Assembly: GCF_042659445.1 (NCBI RefSeq)
Contig: NZ_JBHSSR010000013.1
Origin: Macrococcoides epidermidis
Lineage (GTDB): Bacteria > Bacillota > Bacilli > Staphylococcales > Staphylococcaceae
Length of the DNA stretch: 64,000 nt
Reading direction: 5' to 3' (one strand)
Shown here in pieces: positions 35,505-42,820 of this stretch. The stretch's first letter is position 1. Every line of letters begins with the position of its first letter. Position numbers and translations under genes: made by a program. The notes under the pieces are model-generated. The model was given only the letters and a program-made list of their open reading frames with translations. It ran no database searches and was not told the origin of the DNA.

Positions 35505-35867
35505 TTATTCTGAAACGTTATCCTGTCTTTCTTTTACTTTTTCAATTTGCTGGTTTACAAAGTCCACAAATTCCTGTGCATCACCTTTTGTAATATTCGT
35601 CATCGGGATACCACCCATATGAAAATCTAATAACACACCTTCATCAGTTATAGATGCATCATTCATTTCATTATAACCTACAACACGCTCATAAACTTTC
35701 TCACCCATATCGACATTCATAAATAATCTTTCATTCGTTGTAATATATGCACCACTAAATTCAGATGTCTCTCCGACTTGAAAATGCACAGTCCCATAAA
35801 TCTCTGGTCCTAATAGTTCATTTGGGAATAATTCAGATGCTGTAATTTGTCTAAACTTGTTCATCAT
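35505..35867 (-). CDS. small PH-like domain protein of unknown role
   Basis: A 120-residue soluble protein with alternating strands and a final helix (DAQEFVDFVNQQIEKVKER), as in the bacterial PH-like domain. I do not recognise a named family member. AGGAG stands six bases before the start. Upstream is a near-perfect Fur/PerR-type box, suggesting metal or peroxide control. It is isolated by terminators and a divergent neighbour. Confidence 0.55.
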   Translation of the reverse strand: MMNKFRQITASELFPNELLGPEIYGTVHFQVGETSEFSGAYITTNERLFMNVDMGEKVYERVVGYNEMNDASITDEGVLLDFHMGGIPMTNITKGDAQEFVDFVNQQIEKVKERQDNVSE

Positions 35868-35916
35868 GTCACTCCTAAAAGTTCTTCATTTATTTGTTTA
35901 TACCCTTTAAAGCCCC

Positions 35917-35931
35917 TGATAATCATTATGA
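35917..35931 (-). promoter_or_regulatory. Fur/PerR-type box
   Basis: TGATAATCATTATGA matches 14 of 15 positions of the Fur core TGATAAT-N-ATTATCA. It is 50 bp upstream of the PH-like gene and about 105 bp upstream of the dedA region, so either could be its target. Fur versus PerR cannot be decided from sequence alone. Confidence 0.65.
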
Positions 35932-36036
35932 ATTGTAATAAAAATCTAAATACTATGCTTAAAATTATCATATATTTTGAATTTATATATTACATTACGT
36001 TAAAATAGTATTTACTAAAACTATTGGAGTGACGAT

Positions 36037-36644
36037 ATGCAGGAATGGATTATGAAAGTTATGGAACAGTTCGGATACTTTGGTGTATTTTTTTAATATT
36101 ACTTGAAAATGTTTTTCCTCCTATCCCATCAGAAGTAATTCTAACATTTGGCGGTTTTATGGTTGACCAGTCTCCAAAACTCACATTCATAGGAATGCTC
36201 ATCGCTTCAACACTTGGAGCAGTAATCGGAGCTATTATTCTTTATTATGCCGGACATATACTTGGTCTTAGAAGAATTGAAAAAATTGTAGATAAATACG
36301 GCTTTATATTGCGACTTGATATTCATGATTTACACAGTGCAAATAAATGGTTTCACAAATACGGCTATACCGCAGTATTTTTATGCCGATTTGTTCCTTT
36401 GATTCGCAGTTTAATTTCCATCCCTGCTGGTTTGAGTCAAATGTCTATCGTTCCATTCGTTTTGTATACGACAGTCGGGACACTCATCTGGAATGCAGTC
36501 TTAATATATCTTGGTATGGTGTTAGGTCAGAACTGGGAAGTTGTACTCCACTATTTCGACCTTTATTCTAATGTGTTTTATATTTTAATGGCGGTTATCA
36601 TTATCGGGGGCATTATCTGGCTCTATCGCAGAAAGAAAAACTAA
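36037..36644 (+). pseudogene. DedA-family membrane protein gene with a frameshift in a T7 run
   Basis: Reading from ATG 36037 (after TTGGAGTGACG) gives MQEWIMKVMEQFGYFGVFF, then TAA at 36094. From the T-run 36088-36094 onward, the other frame continues with LILLENVFPPIPSEV and the rest of a full DedA protein (FLCRFVPLIRSLISIPAG near 125, four or more membrane segments). One extra T would restore a single 202-residue protein. Everything else is intact, so this is a recent mutation, a sequencing slip, or a site where slippage restores the frame. DedA proteins act in membrane lipid (undecaprenyl-phosphate or phospholipid) handling. Confidence 0.85.
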
Positions 36645-36820
36645 ATATTTATATGCTTCATTTTTAAATCTTTAATGTTTATAACAGCATTAAAATATCA
36701 TCCATTACTATTTATAAAAAATAAAATTATAGCTATTTACACATTACTGTGTTAAGATGATTTCAATGATATTTATTCATAATTTGAATAAATCAACAAA
36801 TGAATATCCTAAGACTTATG
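36645..36820. other. AT-rich leader and promoter region before the riboswitch
   Basis: No gene is visible. A short dyad, ACACA-TTAC-TGTGT, lies at about 36739-36752 near possible promoter elements for terC. Confidence 0.4.
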
Positions 36821-36952
36821 TCGAAGGGGAGTAGCTCAAGGGGAGACCCTAAGCGTAACGTCGTCATTACGAAGTTTTGGAACTTCCGGCGTTATGGAAC
36901 AATTATTGTTCAGTGAGACCTTTGCCAATATATTTGGCATGGGTCTTTTTAT
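36821..36952 (+). ncRNA. yybP-ykoY manganese riboswitch upstream of terC
   Basis: The leader has the conserved blocks of this class: AGGGGAGTAGCTCAAGGGGA near 36835, the CGTCGTCATTACG junction, and TGAGACCTTTGCC near 36914. The last block is followed by a hairpin (TGCCAA/TTGGCA within AGACC/GGGTCT) and five T, a transcription terminator. In relatives Mn2+ binding favours read-through to a manganese exporter of the TerC family, exactly what follows here. Confidence 0.88.
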
Positions 36953-36978
36953 ATTCATTAAAATAAGGAGGAATTAAA

Positions 36979-37761
36979 GTGGATCCAAGTATTTTAATGG
37001 CGTATGCATGGGTAGTAATTGTTTTAATCGTTTTGGAAGGGTTACTTGCAGCAGATAATGCAATTGTTATGGCGGTAATGGTAAAGCATTTACCGGAAGA
37101 ACAAAGAAAGAAAGCTTTATTTTATGGTTTAATGGGAGCATTTATCTTTAGATTTATCTCATTATTCTTTATTACATTCTTAGCTAAGTATTGGCAGATA
37201 CAAGCACTTGGTGCAGCATATCTAATCTTTATGTCGATAAAGAGTTTATATACTTATTTCAAAAAGAAAAACCATGTCGATGATGAAAGTGTTCCTGATA
37301 TTGCAGAAGAAGAAGCAATGCCTAAAGGTAGTGGTTTCTGGATGACTGTTCTGAAAGTTGAAGGTGCAGATATCGCATTCGCGATTGATTCAATGTTAGC
37401 TGCAATCGCAATCGCGGTTACTTTACCTAAAGTTGGTCCTGACTTCATGGGACTTAACGCTGGACAGTTTACGGTAATGTTTATCGGAGGTATGCTTGGC
37501 GTTGTGTTAATGCGATTTGCCGCAACATATTTCATTAAAATCCTGGAAACATATCCTGGACTTGAAGCTGCAGCATTTGCGATTGTAGGCTGGATTGGTA
37601 TCAAACTTGTCGTACTTGTATTAGCGCATGAATCGATTCATGTATTACCTCATGACTTCCCTCACTCATTACAATGGCAACTGATCTTCTGGGGGGTATT
37701 ACTTTCAATCTTAGTGATTGGTTTTGTTACAAGTAAACGTGGACAAAGTCATCAACATTAA
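36979..37761 (+). CDS. TerC-family manganese exporter (YkoY/MeeY-like)
   Basis: A 260-residue protein with seven or more hydrophobic segments and the TerC mark LEGLLAADNAIVMAVM near residue 19. A second, similar acidic motif in GADIAFAIDSMLAA lies near 128. In Bacillus the riboswitch-controlled relatives export Mn2+ and supply metal to secreted enzymes. The start is GTG 36979 after AAGGAGG. It is a single-gene unit downstream of a manganese riboswitch, which makes the role likely. Confidence 0.88.
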   Translation: MDPSILMAYAWVVIVLIVLEGLLAADNAIVMAVMVKHLPEEQRKKALFYGLMGAFIFRFISLFFITFLAKYWQIQALGAAYLIFMSIKSLYTYFKKKNHVDDESVPDIAEEEAMPKGSGFWMTVLKVEGADIAFAIDSMLAAIAIAVTLPKVGPDFMGLNAGQFTVMFIGGMLGVVLMRFAATYFIKILETYPGLEAAAFAIVGWIGIKLVVLVLAHESIHVLPHDFPHSLQWQLIFWGVLLSILVIGFVTSKRGQSHQH

Positions 37762-37786
37762 TGATCACTACGCATCTGAATAATAT

Positions 37787-37810
37787 AAGACTAGGGAATC
37801 CCCTAGTCTT
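37787..37810 (+). terminator. terminator after terC
   Basis: AAGACTAGGG pairs with CCCTAGTCTT over AATC, followed by T5. The GGG-N4-CCC appearance is incidental to the stem. Confidence 0.85.
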
Positions 37811-37866
37811 TTTATTATATTTTCTATAATACAATAGTGATAAATATACTGAACGGAGATGATTGT

Positions 37867-38292
37867 ATGCCAGTCGGACCATCACTAAGACAACTACATG
37901 CACATAAACAAATTCACGATACAGGGTTAGGCCTTGCTGTGAATATGACAGATGAATTGATCAGAACCTATCAAAATGGTACGGAAGATGAAGTCATTCA
38001 GGAAGTAATCGCTCTTGTTGATTTCTGGGAATCACGCGTCATAAGTCACGCGGATGCTGAGGAAGAAGCAGATGGTTTCTACACAGAAGTGGAAAATAAT
38101 AATCCTGAACTACATGATAAAGTACAACAACTCACACGTGATCATGATATTATGCGCCAAGTCGTGGCTAAGATTAAAACACAAATGGAGAACGAAGGGT
38201 TCTCCACTCAAATTATCGATTATTTTAGAAGTTTAATTATCGTTAACGAAATTCATTCACGAGACGAAGAAGCATTTTTACTGAAAGATTAA
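37867..38292 (+). CDS. hemerythrin-like HHE-domain protein
   Basis: A 141-residue helical protein with His/Glu motifs (LHAHKQIHD near 9, SHADAEEEAD near 61, TRDHDIMRQ near 91, NEIHSRDEEAF near 127) fitting a hemerythrin-like bundle. The start is ATG 37867 eight bases after CGGAGA. It differs from the hemerythrin linked to nreC and lies alone between terminators. The function is inferred from the fold only: iron binding with possible O2 or NO sensing. Confidence 0.65.
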   Translation: MPVGPSLRQLHAHKQIHDTGLGLAVNMTDELIRTYQNGTEDEVIQEVIALVDFWESRVISHADAEEEADGFYTEVENNNPELHDKVQQLTRDHDIMRQVVAKIKTQMENEGFSTQIIDYFRSLIIVNEIHSRDEEAFLLKD

Positions 38293-38304
38293 TCTCTGAC
38301 TAAC

Positions 38305-38340
38305 AAGCAAGAGTGGAACTGAATTGTTCCACTCTTGCTT
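38305..38340. terminator. bidirectional terminator
   Basis: A 15-bp perfect stem (AAGCAAGAGTGGAAC and its complement) with a six-base loop lies between the hemerythrin-like gene and the converging acidic protein gene. Confidence 0.88.
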
Positions 38341-38358
38341 GTTTGATGTAATAAACAC

Positions 38359-38805
38359 CTATAACAGTGTATTTACATGCTCACCTAAGAATGTGATATA
38401 TATTTTGTCATCTTCAATTCTGATGTAGCCCGCTTCAATATAATCATTTAATACTTCATCTAAATCATCTGGTGATAATTTAGCTTCACTATGTGCACAT
38501 ATATTGCGCAGTTGACAGAGTGTAATTGCATCTCCTTCATGAAATTTAATCGTATGGACAATATATTTAAATAATTTCACTTCTTCAACTGCTTGCGCGT
38601 ACTCTTCTTCGAGTTCTTCTTCTTCTGCAATTTCTCTTAAAATTTCTTCAGAAGACATACGTTCCTGTTGTATCGCTGGTTCAAGTACCACCTCTACAGA
38701 ATCCGTATGATTTTGTTCAATTTCTGCTTTGTCATACACCGTCTCATTTTGAATAAGTTCTGTACGTTCATCAATTAATAAAGATAACTTCTCTTCTTCA
38801 TTCAT
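38359..38805 (-). CDS. acidic protein with possible C-terminal winged-helix domain, unknown role
   Basis: A 148-residue protein. The first half is strongly acidic and helical, with an uninterrupted Glu-rich coiled stretch near 55-75. The second half (LCQLRNICAHSEAKLSPDDL onward, then YIRIEDDKIYITFLG) looks like a small winged-helix fold. I do not recognise it. The start is ATG 38805 after GGGGTG. It faces the TPP-controlled thi operon divergently, and no functional link is evident. Confidence 0.55.
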   Translation of the reverse strand: MNEEEKLSLLIDERTELIQNETVYDKAEIEQNHTDSVEVVLEPAIQQERMSSEEILREIAEEEELEEEYAQAVEEVKLFKYIVHTIKFHEGDAITLCQLRNICAHSEAKLSPDDLDEVLNDYIEAGYIRIEDDKIYITFLGEHVNTLL

Positions 38806-38904
38806 CCTTTTACACCCCATTTTATCGTTAATTTATTTTATCATGAATTTGAGATGATTGAAATTCACTCTAACTAGTGGTAGGCTTAATACAGAATTAA
38901 ATAT

Positions 38905-38991
38905 TTGCTAGGGGTGCCCACAACCGGGCTGAGAGGAAATGATTTCCGACTCTTTGAACCTGACTTGGTTAGAACCAACGTAGGGAAGCGT
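38905..38991 (+). ncRNA. TPP riboswitch (thi box)
   Basis: The sequence has the fixed TPP aptamer elements: GGGGTGCCC, GGGCTGAGAGG, GAACCTGA near 38957 and the closing CGTAGGGAAGCG. It precedes the thiazole synthesis genes and a terminator, a standard off-switch when TPP is bound. Confidence 0.97.
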
Positions 38992-39026
38992 GATTGAATT
39001 TTAGTGTTTTTAATTATACTAATTCC

Positions 39027-39064
39027 AACACCCACTAGCTTATTTTAGTTAGTGGGTGTTTTTT
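39027..39064 (+). terminator. riboswitch-controlled terminator of the thi operon
   Basis: AACACCCACTA pairs with TAGTGGGTGTT over a 12-base loop and is followed by T6. The ribosome binding site of tenI (GAGGTG) comes immediately after it. Confidence 0.9.
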
Positions 39065-39077
39065 CGAGGTGAAACGT

Positions 39078-39659
39078 GTGTTTATCATGATTACATCGTC
39101 AAAACCTTCAATCACCGTTCTCAATCAAATCATCCAGGTTCATGATGAAATAGATGGCGTTATTTTAAGGTTTGATGCAGCAGAGAAAGATATTATTCAT
39201 TTCATAAATCAGCTGATAACAAGAATTCCTAAAGATAAAATTATCGTGCATAACAATCCAAATATTTTATTTGCATGTCATTTAACGAGAATTCACTTTA
39301 AAGAAAGTAATTCTGAAATAGATGTCTTTAGAAATGATTATCCGGAAATACAAGTCAGTCAAAGCGTTCATTCTTTGGCATCAGCCAAACACGCTGAATC
39401 GCTTAATCTATCATTTATTTTATTTGGTCATGTCTTCCCTACACCATCCAAACCTGATTTACCACCTAGAGCCGCAGCTCAAATTGATGCAGTCACTCAT
39501 GTCGATATCCCTGTTATCGCATTAGGCGGCATCAACATCGACACAATAAGACAGTTAAACACTAAATTTTCAGGATTTGCAGGTATCAGGTTATTTACTA
39601 ATAAACAGGAATTTATTACTGTAAAAAAGGAGTGGTTACTACGTACGACATCGTTGTAA
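39078..39659 (+). CDS. tenI: TenI-like thiazole tautomerase / thiamine phosphate synthase family
   Basis: A 193-residue TIM-barrel protein of the ThiE/TenI family. SVHSLASAKHAESL near residue 95, LFGHVFPTPSKP near 113 and VIALGGINIDTIRQL near 147 fit TenI. The ThiE catalytic region is degenerate, which favours the thiazole tautomerase. GTG 39078 is the likely start, six bases after GAGGTG. Its 3' end overlaps thiO by 28 bases. It is first in the TPP-controlled operon. Confidence 0.8.
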   Translation: MFIMITSSKPSITVLNQIIQVHDEIDGVILRFDAAEKDIIHFINQLITRIPKDKIIVHNNPNILFACHLTRIHFKESNSEIDVFRNDYPEIQVSQSVHSLASAKHAESLNLSFILFGHVFPTPSKPDLPPRAAAQIDAVTHVDIPVIALGGINIDTIRQLNTKFSGFAGIRLFTNKQEFITVKKEWLLRTTSL

Positions 39660-40744
39660 TAGGCGGAGGAATTATCGGAGAAAATATTGTGTACGCACTC
39701 AAAGACCATACAGATAATATTGCAATCATAGATGATGCACATGGTTATAAAGCAACACACGCTGCTGGCGGTATGCTCGGAGCACAAAATGAATTTACTG
39801 AAGATAGTCCTTTATACAGACTCTCTATGCTTGGTCAGCAAATGATGCCTGATCATATTCAGCAACTGGAAAACATGACTGGATTAACTATTGACTTACA
39901 ACAACATGGATTGCTTAAAATTGCTTCACCTGGAGATGAAGAGAAACTAAAAGCTCAATACTTATTTCTAAATTCAAAACAAGAACAATTTGAGTGGATC
40001 GCTTCAAAAGCGTTATCTTCTTACGCGAATGGTTCAATCAGTAATGTGTTTGAACAGGCAATGTGGATTCCTACAGATGGTCAAGTCAATGCCGGTAAAT
40101 ATTTAACCGTTATAAAGCAAGCAAATCAAGATATTCCTCATATTTCAGATTACGTCAAGTCCATTAACTACGTAGATGATAAATATCACTTATCAATAAG
40201 CGATAAAACCATCATCTCAGAAAAAGTCATTATTGCTGCAGGATGTAAAAGCGAACCATTACTTAATATGCTTGATATAGACTTTCCGATGCAAGGTGTG
40301 AAGGGAGAGGTACTGACGTTACATCATCCTGTTCTTAATTTAAAAGAGACACTATTCCAGACAAACGGACATTATATTGTCCCTAAATCAGACAATCATT
40401 ATTTGATTGGTGCGACAACTTCACTTGATACAAATCAACAACCGAATGCAGAAGGTATAAAGTGGTTACTTGAAGAAACGTTTAAACTCATCCCGATATT
40501 ACGAGAAAGCACCCTCGTCAGCATTGATTGTGGTTTTAGACCAGATAGTACGTTGCATCGACCTGTCCTCGATCAATTAGATGAAGGATTATTTGTGGCA
40601 ACAGGACACTACCGTAATGGTATCTTATTATCACGTATTACCGGAGAATTTATGCGTCAAATGATCTTTGAACAAGACGGTGAACTGTATCAACAATTTC
40701 AAAACGATTTTAAGATAGGAGAAATTTATGAAAATATACATTAA
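39632..40744 (+). CDS. thiO: glycine oxidase ThiO
   Basis: A 370-residue FAD enzyme oxidising glycine to the imine needed for the thiazole ring. The FAD motif VVIGGGIIGENIVYAL is at residues 8-23, THAAGGML near 43 and the C-terminal FVATGHYRNGILLS near 330. The start is unusual: the first GTG (39632) lies inside the ribosome binding site AAGGAGTGG. The next suitably placed codon is ACG 39641, eight bases after AAGGAG, which would give MYDIVVIGG. No ATG lies nearby. It overlaps tenI and thiS. Confidence 0.9.
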   Translation: MVTTYDIVVIGGGIIGENIVYALKDHTDNIAIIDDAHGYKATHAAGGMLGAQNEFTEDSPLYRLSMLGQQMMPDHIQQLENMTGLTIDLQQHGLLKIASPGDEEKLKAQYLFLNSKQEQFEWIASKALSSYANGSISNVFEQAMWIPTDGQVNAGKYLTVIKQANQDIPHISDYVKSINYVDDKYHLSISDKTIISEKVIIAAGCKSEPLLNMLDIDFPMQGVKGEVLTLHHPVLNLKETLFQTNGHYIVPKSDNHYLIGATTSLDTNQQPNAEGIKWLLEETFKLIPILRESTLVSIDCGFRPDSTLHRPVLDQLDEGLFVATGHYRNGILLSRITGEFMRQMIFEQDGELYQQFQNDFKIGEIYENIH

Positions 40745-40925
40745 CGATGAGCCTTTTGAAACAGACAAGACAAATTTATCTGACTTACTCGCAACTTTTA
40801 CAAGTGATAAAAAAAGGATTGTAGTGCTTGTGGATGATGTTCCCATCGAACAATCTAAATGGCAATCTATCACTTTAAAACCCGAACAAAAATTAGAATT
40901 ACTAGAATTCGTTGGAGGCGGCTAA
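40728..40925 (+). CDS. thiS: sulfur carrier protein ThiS
   Basis: A 65-residue beta-grasp protein ending in GGG, the terminus that ThiF adenylates and that carries sulfur to ThiG. AGGAG precedes the ATG. It overlaps thiO by 17 bases and lies one base ahead of thiG, so the operon is tightly coupled. Confidence 0.92.
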   Translation: MKIYINDEPFETDKTNLSDLLATFTSDKKRIVVLVDDVPIEQSKWQSITLKPEQKLELLEFVGGG

Positions 40926-40926
40926 T

Positions 40927-41694
40927 ATGTTAAAAATAGGACCCTTAGAATTATCTTCTCGTTTAATATTAGGAACAGGTAAGTTTAAAGATGGCGAAAC
41001 ACAAAAACAAGCAGTTGAAATCAGTGAAACGAATGCTTTAACTTTTGCAGTACGACGCATGAGTTTATATGATAAATCACTCCCTAATCCATTAGAGTCT
41101 GTAGATTTAGATAAATACATCACCTTCCCTAACACTGCTGGCGCTAAAACAGCTGAAGAAGCGGTAAAGATTGCAGAAATTGCACGTATTGCAGGTATGT
41201 GTGACATGATTAAAGTTGAAATTATCGGTGATGATACAACGCTTCTACCAGATAGTATCGAAACATATAAAGCATGCGAAATGCTTTTAGAAAAAGGATA
41301 TATCGTATGTCCATACATCCCTTGTGATGTCGTCCTTGCAAAAAAATTAGAAGCATTAGGTTGTCATGCTATTATGCCACTTGGTGCACCGATTGGAACT
41401 GGCCTTGGTATCAATGATCCGTTAAATCTAAAATATATTATCGATGCGGTTAACGTCCCTGTTATCGTTGATGCAGGTATCGGTTCACCTAAAGACGCTA
41501 GTTTTGCGATGGAGCTCGGTGCAGATGCAGTGTTACTCAATACAGCAGTCTCAAATGCAAAAGACCCAATTAAGATGGCTAAAGCAATGAAATATGCCGT
41601 ACAGGCTGGTCAACTAGGATTTGAAGCAGGACGCATCCCTAAGAAATATACTACCCAAGCATCAAGTCCGATGGAAGGTCTTGAGTTTCTATGA
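40927..41694 (+). CDS. thiG: thiazole synthase ThiG
   Basis: ThiG joins DXP, the glycine imine and ThiS-thiocarboxylate into the thiazole phosphate. Signatures are SSRLILGTGKF near residue 11, PNTAGAKTAEEAV near 62, the Schiff-base Lys in IKVEIIG near 98, MPLGAPIGTGLG near 150 and VDAGIGSPKDA near 180. The 255-residue length is normal. The ATG at 40927 follows GGAGGCGG; an upstream ATG at 40912 lies within thiS and lacks a site. Confidence 0.96.
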   Translation: MLKIGPLELSSRLILGTGKFKDGETQKQAVEISETNALTFAVRRMSLYDKSLPNPLESVDLDKYITFPNTAGAKTAEEAVKIAEIARIAGMCDMIKVEIIGDDTTLLPDSIETYKACEMLLEKGYIVCPYIPCDVVLAKKLEALGCHAIMPLGAPIGTGLGINDPLNLKYIIDAVNVPVIVDAGIGSPKDASFAMELGADAVLLNTAVSNAKDPIKMAKAMKYAVQAGQLGFEAGRIPKKYTTQASSPMEGLEFL

Positions 41695-42680
41695 GCGAAC
41701 GATTTGATCGACAAATCAAATCACCTGGATTCGGACAAGCAGCCCAAGATAAATTAAGCAGCAGCACATTCCTTATTATTGGAGGCGGCGCTTTGGGAAG
41801 TACAGTAAGTGAAATGCTTGCCAGAAGCGGTGCAGGACATCTAGTAATTTGTGATATGGATGTTGTGTCACTAAGTAATCTTCATCGTCAAAGTCTTTTT
41901 GATGAAGCTGATAGCACTGCTTATACTTTAAAAGTCGATGCATTAGCGTCACACATCAACCGTATAAATAGCAATGTAAAAGTGACTACGATATCTGAAG
42001 AAGTGACAGTAAACAATATCGAATCCATTATTGGAAGATATAAACCATTGCTCGTCATTGATGGTACTGATAATTTTGCAACGCGTTATATCATTAATGA
42101 TGCGTGCCATAAACATAATATGCCATGGATATATGGGGCGTGTCTAAATGTAAATGGCACTGTTTATGGTATAGAAAATCAACCATGCTTAAGATGTATT
42201 CTGCCTAATGAACCTGATACCGGACAAGATTGTGCTATTTCAGGCATCATGCCACAAACTGCTCACCTCGTTGCAAGTATTCAAGTTTCAGAAGTAATGC
42301 ACTATATCAGTCATGGTCATTTTTCAGGAAAACTTACCACAATAGATTGTGAAAAAATGATATTTAAAAGTAGAAATATCGATGCCATACACAACCCTGC
42401 ATGCCCTACATGTGTAAATAAAGATTATCCAGCACTTAAACAATCTTTATCCTTTGTTACTAAGATGTGTCGCGGAAAATATCAAACGCATGTATCTTCT
42501 AATCTGTTTAACACGATTAATGAATATATTATTCATCAAAATGAACATTTTAAATTACTTTCTTTTCGGGAACGTAAGATACATCTCCTCAGTAACGGTC
42601 GTATTATTGTATTTGATGTCTATTCAAGTGAAGAAGCTACCGCAGTTATAGAAGATTTAATCAAGCATGCGCAAACATAA
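41691..42680 (+). CDS. thiF: ThiF, ThiS adenylyltransferase
   Basis: A 329-residue E1-like enzyme with IIGGGALGSTVSEMLARSG near residue 29, SNLHRQSLF near 61 and DGTDNFATR near 120. Two CxxC pairs (CLRC near 164, CPTC near 240) bind zinc. It activates ThiS. Like the moeB product here it has a 60-70 residue C-terminal extension with a LLSNGRIIVF stretch, and the two are clear paralogs. The start overlaps thiG by four bases. Confidence 0.92.
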   Translation: MSERFDRQIKSPGFGQAAQDKLSSSTFLIIGGGALGSTVSEMLARSGAGHLVICDMDVVSLSNLHRQSLFDEADSTAYTLKVDALASHINRINSNVKVTTISEEVTVNNIESIIGRYKPLLVIDGTDNFATRYIINDACHKHNMPWIYGACLNVNGTVYGIENQPCLRCILPNEPDTGQDCAISGIMPQTAHLVASIQVSEVMHYISHGHFSGKLTTIDCEKMIFKSRNIDAIHNPACPTCVNKDYPALKQSLSFVTKMCRGKYQTHVSSNLFNTINEYIIHQNEHFKLLSFRERKIHLLSNGRIIVFDVYSSEEATAVIEDLIKHAQT

Positions 42681-42706
42681 AAAGACATATTTTTATATGT
42701 CTTTTT
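42679..42706 (+). terminator. terminator of the thi operon
   Basis: AAAAGACATAT pairs with ATATGTCTTTT over a T-rich loop, followed by six T. It directly follows the thiF stop. Confidence 0.85.
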
Positions 42707-42773
42707 TGTTGTATCTTTTTACCCTATTTGTTATATTGATATATACTCGTTTTATATATATTTTCTAAGAAAC

Positions 42774-42789
42774 TTATGATAATTCATAA
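42774..42789 (+). promoter_or_regulatory. 6-bp palindromic dyad upstream of the YhgE/Pip gene
   Basis: TTATGATAATTCATAA has exact complementary arms TTATGA/TCATAA with a four-base centre, about 30 bp before the start. It may be a repressor site. AT-richness makes chance occurrence possible. Confidence 0.35.
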
Positions 42790-42820
42790 AATTACTATAT
42801 TAGTATAAAGAAGGGTTCAA

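Noticed and set aside
37787..37810. NreC-like GGG-N4-CCC motif after terC
   Set aside because: It is the tip of a rho-independent terminator stem downstream of terC, not at a promoter.
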